Of a stretch of 64,000 bases of DNA, positions 55,079 to 64,000 are shown in pieces (position 1 is the stretch's first letter; each line of letters starts with the position of its first letter). This DNA is from Mycobacterium sp. 050128 (GTDB lineage Bacteria > Actinomycetota > Actinomycetes > Mycobacteriales > Mycobacteriaceae), in NCBI RefSeq assembly GCF_036409155.1, contig NZ_JAZGLW010000004.1:1-64000 (forward strand), in the 5' to 3' direction. Both the position numbers and the translations under genes were made by a program. The notes below the pieces were generated by a model. It searched no databases, was not told where the DNA came from, and worked only from the letters and a program-made list of their open reading frames with translations.

Positions 55079-58000
55079 GTGTACCTCAAGAGTCTGACGC
55101 TGAAGGGCTTCAAGTCCTTCGCTTCGCCGACGACTCTGCGCTTCGAGCCGGGCATCACCGCCGTCGTCGGGCCCAACGGTTCCGGCAAATCCAACGTGGT
55201 GGACGCGCTGGCGTGGGTGATGGGGGAGCAGGGCGCCAAGACGCTGCGCGGCGGAAAGATGGAAGACGTCATCTTCGCCGGCACCTCGTCGCGCGCCCCG
55301 CTGGGCCGCGCCGAAGTCACCGTCACGATCGACAACGCCGACAACGCGCTGCCGATCGAGTACTCCGAGGTGTCGATCACCCGGCGGATGTTCCGCGACG
55401 GCGCCAGTGAATACGAAATCAACGGCACCAGTTGCCGTTTGATGGACGTCCAGGAACTGCTGAGCGACTCCGGCATCGGCCGAGAGATGCACGTGATCGT
55501 CGGGCAGGGCAAGCTCGACGAGATCCTGCAGTCGCGGCCCGAGGACCGCCGCGCGTTCATCGAAGAAGCCGCGGGTGTGCTCAAGCACCGCAAGCGCAAG
55601 GAAAAGGCCCTGCGCAAGCTCGACGCGATGCAGGCCAACCTGGCGCGCCTCACCGACCTGACCACCGAATTGCGGCGCCAACTCAAACCGCTGGGCCGCC
55701 AGGCCGAGGTGGCGCGACGTGCGGCGACCATCCAGGCCGACCTGCGTGACGCCAAGCTGCGGCTGGCCGCCGACGACCTGGTCAATCGGCAGGTGCAGCG
55801 GGACGCGATCCTGGAGGCCGAGGCCACCATGCGCCGCGAGCATGACGAGGCCGCCGGTCGCCTGGCCGTGGCGTCCGAGGAGCTGACCGCGCACGAGACC
55901 GCGCTGGCCGAGCTGTCGGTGCGCGCCGAGTCGGTCCAGCACACCTGGTTCGGGCTGTCCGCGCTGGCCGAGCGGGTGGGTGCGACGGTGCGTATCGCCA
56001 GCGAGCGCGCCCAGCACCTGGATCTCGAGCCGGTGGCGACCAGCGACACCGACCCGGACGCGCTGGACGCCGAGGCCGAGCAGGTCGCGGCCGCCGAGCG
56101 CGAGCTGCTGGCCGAGCTGGACGCCGCCCGGACCCGGCTGGAGACCGCCCGGGCCGAGCTGTCCGAGCGGGAACGCGAGGCCGCCGAGGCCGATCGGGCG
56201 CATTTGGCCGCCGTGCGGGCCGAGGCCGACCGTCGCGAGGGCCTGGCCCGGCTGGCGGGTCAGGTCGAAACCATGCGGGCCCGGGTCGAATCGATCGACG
56301 ACAGCGTCGAGCGGCTGTCCGAACGCATCGAGCACGGCGCCGCCCGCGCGCAGCAGGCCCGCGCGGAGTTCGAAACCGTGCAGAGCCGCGTCGGCGAACT
56401 CGATCAGGGCGAGGTCGGCCTGGACGAACACCACGAGCGGACGGTGGCCGCGTTGCGGCTGGCCGACGAGCGCGTCGCCGAGCTGCAGGCCGGCGAGCGC
56501 GAAGCCGAGCGCCGGGTGGCGTCGCTGCGGGCCCGCATCGATGCGCTCTCAGTTGGGCTCGAGCGCAAGGACGGCGCGGCGTGGCTCACCCAAAACCACA
56601 GTGGCGCAGGACTTTTCGGACCTATCGCGAAGCTGGTCAAGGTCCGTTCCGGGTATGAAACGGCACTGGCCGCGGTGCTCGGGTCCGCGGCGGACGCGCT
56701 GGCCGCCGAAAACTTCGGCGCCGCCCGTTCGGCGGTCGCCGCGCTGAAGCAGGCCGACGGCGGCCGCGCGGCCCTGGTCCTCGGCGACTGGCCGAGCCCA
56801 GAAACCGATCCCGAGCCCCCGCCGCTGCCCGGCGGTGCCCTGTGGGCGCTCGACCTGGTCGAGGCGCCGCAGCGGCTGCGCGCAGCGATGATCGCCATGC
56901 TGTCCGGCGTCGCGGTGGTCAACGACCTGGGCGTGGCGCTGGATCTGGTCGCGGGCCGTCCGCAGCTGCGCGCGGTCACGCTCGACGGCGACCTGGTCGG
57001 CCGGGGCTGGGTGAGCGGCGGTTCGGACCGCAAGCCGTCGACGCTGGAGCTGACCTCGGAGATCGACAAGGCCGGCAGTGAGCTGGTCGTCGCGGAGTCG
57101 CAGGTGGCGCAACTGTCCGCCGCCCTGTCCGGCGCCTTGACCGAGCAGCGCGCGCGGCACGACTCCGCCGAGCAGGCACTGGCCGCGCTCAACGAGTCCG
57201 ACACCGAGATCTCGGCGATGTACGAGCAGCTGGGCCGGCTCGGGCAGGACGCCCGCACCGCCGAGGAAGAGTGGAACCGGCTGGTGCGCCAGCGCGAGGA
57301 GCTGGAGGCCGGGCGCACCCAGACCGTCGAAGAGGTCACCGAGCTCGAAACCCGGCTGCGCAACGCCCAGGCCAGCCAGCTTGCCCCCGCCGAAGACTCC
57401 GTCGATCGTCAGCGGATCGCCGCCGCGGCCGACACCGCCCGCGGCGTCGAGGTGGAGGCCCGGCTCGCGGTGCGCACCGCCGAGGAGCGGGCCAACGCCG
57501 TGCGTGGCCGGGCCGATTCGTTGCGCCGCGCGGCCGCCGCGGAACGCGAGGCGCGGGTGCGCGCCCAGCAGGCACACGCCGCGCGATTGCGAGCGGCCGC
57601 GGTGGCCGCGGCGGTGGCCGACGCCGGCCGGCTGCTCGCGGAGCGGTTGAACCGGGTGGTCGGCGCCGCATCGCAGATCCGCGACGCGATGATCGCCGAA
57701 CGCGAGGTGCGGTCGGCGGCGATGGCGGCGGTGCGCAACGAGGTGCACACGCTCGGCACCCGGGTGGCGACGCTGACCGACTCGCTGCACCGCGACGAGG
57801 TGGCCAACGCCCAGGCGGCGATGCGCATCGAGCAGCTCGAACAAATGGTGCTCGAGCAGTTCGGCATGAGCCCGGCGGATTTGATCGCCGAGTACGGGCC
57901 CCAGATCGCACTGCCGCCCTCCGAGCTGGAGATGGCCGAGTTCGAGCTGGCCCGCGAGCGGGGCGAGCAGGTCACCGCGCCCGCGCCGATACCGTACGAC

Positions 58001-58681
58001 CGGCCCACCCAGGAGCGGCGGGCCAAACGCGCCGAGCGGGAACTGGCCGAGCTGGGCCGGGTCAACCCGCTGGCGCTCGAAGAGTTTGCCGCGCTCGAGG
58101 AGCGCTACAACTTCCTGTCCACCCAGCTCGAGGACGTCAAGGCGGCCCGCAAGGACCTGCTCGACGTGGTCGCCGACGTCGACGCCCGCATCCTGCAGGT
58201 GTTCAGCGAGGCGTTCGTCGATGTAGAGCGCGAATTCCAGGAAGTCTTCACCGTGCTGTTCCCCGGCGGCGAGGGCCGGCTGCGGCTGACCAACCCGGAC
58301 GACATGCTCACCACCGGCATCGAGGTGGAGGCGCGTCCGCCCGGCAAGAAGATCACCCGACTGTCTTTGCTGTCCGGTGGCGAGAAGGCGCTGACCGCCG
58401 TCGCGATGCTGGTGGCGATCTTCCGCGCCCGCCCGTCGCCGTTCTACATCATGGACGAGGTCGAGGCGGCGCTCGACGACACCAACCTGCGCCGCCTGAT
58501 CTCGCTGTTCGAGCTGCTGCGGGCGCGTTCGCAGCTGCTGATCATCACCCACCAGAAGCCGACCATGGAAGTCGCCGACGCGCTGTACGGGGTCACCATG
58601 CAGGGCGACGGCATCACCGCGGTGATCTCGCAGCGCATGCGTGGACAAGAGGTCCAGCAGCTCGCCACTGCTTCTTCTTAG
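55079..58681 (+). CDS. smc: Chromosome segregation ATPase SMC
   Basis: A 1200-residue SMC protein that with ScpA/ScpB organises and separates chromosomes. The N-terminal head has Walker [10 protein letters not shown] (31-39). Two long Ala/Glu/Arg-rich coiled coils (about 165-495 and 670-1020) flank a globular hinge (about 505-660, [20 protein letters not shown]). The C-terminal head has the ABC signature LSGGEKAL and Walker [14 protein letters not shown]. The GTG at 55079 begins [14 protein letters not shown], the conserved SMC start. The protein is complete. ftsY follows after 70 bases, the order seen in M. tuberculosis and many other bacteria. Confidence 0.97.
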   Translation: MYLKSLTLKGFKSFASPTTLRFEPGITAVVGPNGSGKSNVVDALAWVMGEQGAKTLRGGKMEDVIFAGTSSRAPLGRAEVTVTIDNADNALPIEYSEVSITRRMFRDGASEYEINGTSCRLMDVQELLSDSGIGREMHVIVGQGKLDEILQSRPEDRRAFIEEAAGVLKHRKRKEKALRKLDAMQANLARLTDLTTELRRQLKPLGRQAEVARRAATIQADLRDAKLRLAADDLVNRQVQRDAILEAEATMRREHDEAAGRLAVASEELTAHETALAELSVRAESVQHTWFGLSALAERVGATVRIASERAQHLDLEPVATSDTDPDALDAEAEQVAAAERELLAELDAARTRLETARAELSEREREAAEADRAHLAAVRAEADRREGLARLAGQVETMRARVESIDDSVERLSERIEHGAARAQQARAEFETVQSRVGELDQGEVGLDEHHERTVAALRLADERVAELQAGEREAERRVASLRARIDALSVGLERKDGAAWLTQNHSGAGLFGPIAKLVKVRSGYETALAAVLGSAADALAAENFGAARSAVAALKQADGGRAALVLGDWPSPETDPEPPPLPGGALWALDLVEAPQRLRAAMIAMLSGVAVVNDLGVALDLVAGRPQLRAVTLDGDLVGRGWVSGGSDRKPSTLELTSEIDKAGSELVVAESQVAQLSAALSGALTEQRARHDSAEQALAALNESDTEISAMYEQLGRLGQDARTAEEEWNRLVRQREELEAGRTQTVEEVTELETRLRNAQASQLAPAEDSVDRQRIAAAADTARGVEVEARLAVRTAEERANAVRGRADSLRRAAAAEREARVRAQQAHAARLRAAAVAAAVADAGRLLAERLNRVVGAASQIRDAMIAEREVRSAAMAAVRNEVHTLGTRVATLTDSLHRDEVANAQAAMRIEQLEQMVLEQFGMSPADLIAEYGPQIALPPSELEMAEFELARERGEQVTAPAPIPYDRPTQERRAKRAERELAELGRVNPLALEEFAALEERYNFLSTQLEDVKAARKDLLDVVADVDARILQVFSEAFVDVEREFQEVFTVLFPGGEGRLRLTNPDDMLTTGIEVEARPPGKKITRLSLLSGGEKALTAVAMLVAIFRARPSPFYIMDEVEAALDDTNLRRLISLFELLRARSQLLIITHQKPTMEVADALYGVTMQGDGITAVISQRMRGQEVQQLATASS

Positions 58682-58751
58682 CGCCGTCGGCTGAGCAGCG
58701 GCGGCGGCTGCCGCTGTCGGTTGCGCGGTGCGGCCCTGAAACAATGTCAGC

Positions 58752-60110
58752 GTGTCGCAAGGTCTTTGGATCGCCATCGCCGTCCTAAGCGTTCTAGCCG
58801 CCCTGGTTGTCATCGCTGCGCTGGTCCTGGGGCTGACCCGGTACCGCCGCCGGCGGATCAACCTGACCCGTCCCGAGCCGAGCGCACTGGACCGTTCCGG
58901 TGGCTACACCGCATCGTCGGGCATCACCTTCAGTCAGGGCGCGCCGACGATCGACACCACCGGGCTGCCCGCGGTGGGCGACGACGCGACCATCCCGCGC
59001 GACGCGCCGCGGCGCACGATCTCCGACGTCCACCTGCCGGCCCCGGAGGCCGAACCCGAGACCGTCACGCCACCGCCGACCGCCGCACCCGAGCCGCCCC
59101 CGGCGCCTGAGCCGCCGCCGACCGCTGCACCGGAGGCGCCCCCGGTGCCTGAGCCGCAAGCTCCCGCGGCGGCCGAGATCGAGGAGATAGCACCGACCGA
59201 GGGTCGGTTGGAACGCCTGCGCGGCCGGCTGGCCCGGTCCCAGAACGCGCTCGGGCGCAGCATGCTGGGCCTGATCGGCGGCGGCGACCTGGACGAAGAC
59301 TCCTGGCAGGACGTCGAGGACACCCTGCTGGTCGCCGACCTGGGCCCGGTCGTCACCGAATCGGTGGTCTCGCAGCTGCGCAGCCGCCTGGCCAGCACCA
59401 ACGTCCGGACCGAGGCCGACGCCCGGGCGGTGCTGCGCGACGTGCTGATCAACGAGCTGAAACCCGAGATGGATCGCTCGATCCGGGCACTGCCGCACGA
59501 CGACCACCCGTCGGTGCTGCTGGTCGTCGGCGTCAACGGCACCGGCAAAACCACCACGGTCGGCAAACTGGCGCGGGTGCTGGTGGCCGACGGCCGGCGT
59601 GTCGTGCTGGGCGCCGCCGACACCTTCCGTGCCGCGGCCGCCGATCAGCTGCAGACCTGGGCGTCTCGGGTGGGCGCCGAAGTGGTGTGCGGAGCCGAGG
59701 GCTCCGACCCGGCGGCGGTGGCCTTCGACGCCGTCGACAAGGGCATCAAGATGGGCGCCGACGTCGTGCTGATCGACACCGCGGGGCGGCTGCACACCAA
59801 AGTGGGCCTGATGGACGAGCTCGACAAGGTCAAACGCGTGGTAACCCGGCGCGCCGCCGTCGACGAGGTGTTGCTGGTCCTCGACGCCACGATCGGGCAA
59901 AACGGCCTGGCCCAGGCGAAGGTTTTCGCCGAGGTCGTTGACATCACCGGCGCGGTGCTGACCAAGCTGGACGGAACGGCCAAGGGCGGCATCGTTTTCC
60001 GGGTGCAACAAGAACTCGGCGTGCCGGTGAAACTGGTCGGCCTCGGTGAAGGCCCGGACGATTTGGCGCCGTTCGAGACCGCCGCATTCGTGGACGCCCT
60101 GCTCGGCTGA
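58752..60110 (+). CDS. ftsY: Signal recognition particle receptor FtsY
   Basis: A 452-residue SRP receptor GTPase. Residues 6-28 form an N-terminal transmembrane helix followed by RYRRRR. A Pro/Ala/Glu-rich linker (about 95-140) contains an imperfect duplication of PTAAPE plus PPxPEP. The N domain begins near 150 and the G domain has G1 GVNGTGKTT (260-268), DTFRAAAADQL, G3 DTAGR and G4 TKLDG, with the closing GLGEGPDDLAPF. Actinobacterial FtsY commonly carries this membrane-anchored acidic and proline-rich extension. Catalytic motifs are all present. Confidence 0.96.
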   Translation: MSQGLWIAIAVLSVLAALVVIAALVLGLTRYRRRRINLTRPEPSALDRSGGYTASSGITFSQGAPTIDTTGLPAVGDDATIPRDAPRRTISDVHLPAPEAEPETVTPPPTAAPEPPPAPEPPPTAAPEAPPVPEPQAPAAAEIEEIAPTEGRLERLRGRLARSQNALGRSMLGLIGGGDLDEDSWQDVEDTLLVADLGPVVTESVVSQLRSRLASTNVRTEADARAVLRDVLINELKPEMDRSIRALPHDDHPSVLLVVGVNGTGKTTTVGKLARVLVADGRRVVLGAADTFRAAAADQLQTWASRVGAEVVCGAEGSDPAAVAFDAVDKGIKMGADVVLIDTAGRLHTKVGLMDELDKVKRVVTRRAAVDEVLLVLDATIGQNGLAQAKVFAEVVDITGAVLTKLDGTAKGGIVFRVQQELGVPVKLVGLGEGPDDLAPFETAAFVDALLG

Positions 60111-60135
60111 AACCCCTTACACGGGGGCCGTTTCG

Positions 60136-60173
60136 TTAATGACGCCGAAACATGGTGGCCCCAACTCGGAAAC
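60136..60173 (+). promoter_or_regulatory. GlnR-like binding site upstream of amt
   Basis: Two GAAAC half-sites (60147-60151 and 60169-60173) occur at exactly 22-base spacing, each with a weaker partner 6 bases before it (TTAAT at 60136 and GCCCC at 60158). This is the spacing of the actinobacterial GlnR site GTNAC-n6-GAAAC-n6-GTNAC-n6-GAAAC. It lies about 80 bases upstream of amt, a known GlnR target, implying activation under nitrogen limitation. Confidence 0.6.
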
Positions 60174-60253
60174 AACCATCTCGCAAGGTTCTGGATCAGG
60201 TCATCAGGCACATGTCTGATGCCCCGTTCAGGGCCGACCGGAGGTGATAGCGA

Positions 60254-62016
<1,763 letters not shown>

Positions 62017-62061
62017 CGCTAGCCGCAAGCTGAGGTTCCAGCCCGGGCGGGCCGGGAGGTT

Positions 62062-64000
62062 ATGAAACCGACCGAGCCCGACCGGGAATCTGGAGCGAAC
62101 GCCGCGCAGACAGAAATCGCTTCTAATACAAGCGATTTGGCCGCTGCGCGGCGTACGCTGCTGTCTGAGGGCAGCACCCTGCACGCGGCCGAGCTGCGGC
62201 ACGCCTGGCTGGAATTGCATGAGTCGTGGCTGGCGGCCAAGTCCGCCGAACTCGGGATCACCGATGCCAGTGGCTTTGCGCTCGTCGGCGTCGGCGGCCT
62301 GGGCCGGCGCGAACTGCTTCCTTACTCCGATCTCGACTTGATGCTGTTGCACGACAACGTGTCTGACGATGTGCTGCAGCGGGTCGCCGACGGGCTGTGG
62401 TATCCGTTGTGGGACGCCAACGTTCGGCTCGACCACAGCGTGCGCACGGTATCCGGAACACTCGGCGTCGCCAACGGCGACATGATTGCCGCCCTGGGCC
62501 TATTGGACGCTCGCCACATCGCCGGCGATCCCGCGTTGTCCGACGAGTTGATCGCCGGTGCAAGAAAGCAGTGGCGCACCGCAATTCGCTCTCGGATGGA
62601 CGAGCTGGTCGAGATGACCAACGCTCGCTGGTTGCGCTGTGGCCGGATCGCGCAACGCGCCGAGCCCGATCTGAAATCGGGCCGCGGCGGCCTGCGCGAT
62701 GTCCAATTGCTCGACGCGCTGGGCGTCGCCCAGCTGATCGACCGCCGCGGCATGAACCGCCCGGAGATCCCGGGCGGTTCACTCGACGACGCGTATCTGA
62801 CGCTGCTCGACGTGCGCACCGAACTGCATCGGGTGTCGGGCCGCGGACGCGACCAGCTACTGGCTCAGTTCGCCGATGAGATCAGCGCCGCCCTCTACAT
62901 GGGCGATCGATTTAGCTTGGCGCGCGTGCTTTCCGACGCTGGTCGCACGATCGCGTACCACGCCGAAACCGGACTGCGTACCGCGCAGAACGCGCTGCCG
63001 CGACGCGGCATCACTGCCTTGGTCCGACGCCCGAAGCGGCGACCGCTGGACGAGGGCGTGGTCGAGTATGACGGCGAAATCGTGCTGGCCCGCGAGGCGC
63101 AACCCCAAACCGATGCCGGACTGGTGCTCCGGGTGGCTGCCGCGTCGGCCGACACGGGCCTGCCCATCGGGGCAGCGACGCTGAGCCGGCTGGCCGCCAG
63201 CGTCCCCGACTTGCCGACACCGTGGCCGCGGGAGGCGCTGGACGACCTGCTGGTGGTGCTGTTGGCCGGCCCCACGATGCTCGCCACGATCGAGGCGCTG
63301 GACCGTACCGGCTTGTGGAGCAGGCTCTTTCCCGAATGGGACGCGGTGCGCGACCTTCCGCCCCGCGATGTCTCGCATGTGTGGACGGTGGACCGCCACA
63401 TCGCCGAGACCGCCGTCAATGCGGCGCCGCTGAGCACTCGCGTCGCACGATCGGACCTGCTTGCGCTCGGCGCGCTGCTGCACGACATCGGCAAGGGCCG
63501 TGGCGTCGACCACTGCGTGTTCGGGGCGGATTTGGTGCCGCCCATCGGCGAGCGGCTGGGGCTGGAGCCCCGGGACATCGAGACACTGGCGGGCATGGTC
63601 CGCCACCATCTGCTGCTGCCCATCACGGCCACCCGAAGCGACCTCAACGACCCGAAAACCATTGCGTCCGTGACGGAGGCGTTGGGCGGGGATCTGCAAC
63701 TGCTCGAGCTGCTGCACGCGCTCGCCGAGGCCGACTCGAAGGCCACCGGGCCGGGGGTGTGGAGCGACTGGAAAGCCTCGCTCGTGGAGGACCTGGTGCG
63801 CCGCTGCCGGTTGGTGATGGTGGGTGAGTCGCTGCCGAAAGCCGAACCGACCGCGCCACACTATCTTTCGCTGGCCGCCAGCCACGGGGTACACGTCGAG
63901 ATCAATCCGGGGCAGTCCGAACGCCTCCACGCGGTGATGGTCGCACCGGACACGCGGGGACTGGTGTCGAAGGCCGCCGCAGTGCTGGCACTGAATTCAC
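62062..64000 (+). CDS. glnD: PII nucleotidyltransferase GlnD (3' truncated by window edge)
   Basis: The first 646 codons of GlnD, the enzyme that adds and removes nucleotide on PII. The nucleotidyltransferase domain has [10 protein letters not shown] (76-85) and the metal-binding pair in SDLDL (D90, D92). Then follow the GlnD linker region ([17 protein letters not shown]) and the HD domain with LLHDIGKG (about 472). ACT domains should follow beyond the window; their first strand may begin near [19 protein letters not shown] 62062 has GGGAGG just upstream. The reading frame is open to the last base. Confidence 0.95.
   Translation, partial: MKPTEPDRESGANAAQTEIASNTSDLAAARRTLLSEGSTLHAAELRHAWLELHESWLAAKSAELGITDASGFALVGVGGLGRRELLPYSDLDLMLLHDNVSDDVLQRVADGLWYPLWDANVRLDHSVRTVSGTLGVANGDMIAALGLLDARHIAGDPALSDELIAGARKQWRTAIRSRMDELVEMTNARWLRCGRIAQRAEPDLKSGRGGLRDVQLLDALGVAQLIDRRGMNRPEIPGGSLDDAYLTLLDVRTELHRVSGRGRDQLLAQFADEISAALYMGDRFSLARVLSDAGRTIAYHAETGLRTAQNALPRRGITALVRRPKRRPLDEGVVEYDGEIVLAREAQPQTDAGLVLRVAAASADTGLPIGAATLSRLAASVPDLPTPWPREALDDLLVVLLAGPTMLATIEALDRTGLWSRLFPEWDAVRDLPPRDVSHVWTVDRHIAETAVNAAPLSTRVARSDLLALGALLHDIGKGRGVDHCVFGADLVPPIGERLGLEPRDIETLAGMVRHHLLLPITATRSDLNDPKTIASVTEALGGDLQLLELLHALAEADSKATGPGVWSDWKASLVEDLVRRCRLVMVGESLPKAEPTAPHYLSLAASHGVHVEINPGQSERLHAVMVAPDTRGLVSKAAAVLALNS

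Overview
The window is high-GC, densely packed actinobacterial DNA and is almost certainly from a mycobacterium. The right third keeps the Mycobacterium tuberculosis order tesA | sepIVA (Rv2927c), DUF177, rnc, mutM, osmC, acyP, smc, ftsY, amt, glnB, glnD. The middle is a phthiocerol dimycocerosate (PDIM/DIM)-type lipid locus with recognisable PpsC, PpsD, PpsE, DrrA-C, PapA5, TesA and Rv2953-type proteins. Family assignments rest on sequence recognition from memory; no search was run.

Left end (1-10239, + strand): the 3' part of a PfaA-type polyunsaturated fatty acid (PUFA) synthase gene (tandem ACPs, KR, DH), then a 2464-residue PfaC-type protein (KS, chain-length factor, two double-hotdog dehydratases, a third DH-like domain, C-terminal acylglycerolphosphate-acyltransferase-like domain). 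A convergent ArsP/YraQ-like permease follows (10233-11402, - strand).

Centre (11949-48080): a coupled + strand pair, a FadD26-type fatty acyl-AMP ligase and an unusual 2176-residue PKS, faces a long - strand operon. In transcription order the operon is tesA, a broken fadD26, a PpsA/PpsB-like module, ppsC, ppsD, ppsE, drrA, drrB, drrC, papA5 and an Rv2953-like trans-enoyl reductase. Most junctions are GTGA, ATGA or TAATG overlaps. The + strand PKS looks mosaic: PpsA-like ACP-KS, PpsD-like methylmalonyl-type AT, then Mas-like DH-ER-KR-ACP. At the usual fadD26 site only about 46 codons remain, carrying the start, a four-unit 12-bp repeat and the end of the gene. Only one pps protein lies before ppsC, and it appears to join a PpsA N-terminus to a PpsB C-terminus. 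No separate mas, fadD28 or mmpL7 is in the window.

Working model (inference): the intact FadD26 loads fatty acids on the N-terminal ACP of the chimeric PKS and perhaps also of the PpsA/B protein. The line then extends through PpsC, PpsD (helped by the trans-enoyl reductase) and PpsE; TesA, PapA5 and DrrABC release, esterify and export the product. The chimeric PKS either supplies a methyl-branched first extension or replaces Mas. The neighbouring PUFA synthase raises the possibility of a polyunsaturated acyl partner, but nothing in the sequence proves a link.

Right end (48261-64000, + strand): division and core housekeeping genes, interrupted by a feoA-feoB-nifU-like iron cassette not found at this position in M. 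tuberculosis. The cassette carries two DtxR/IdeR-like palindromes upstream. The nitrogen operon amt-glnB-glnD carries a GlnR-like site; glnD runs off the window.
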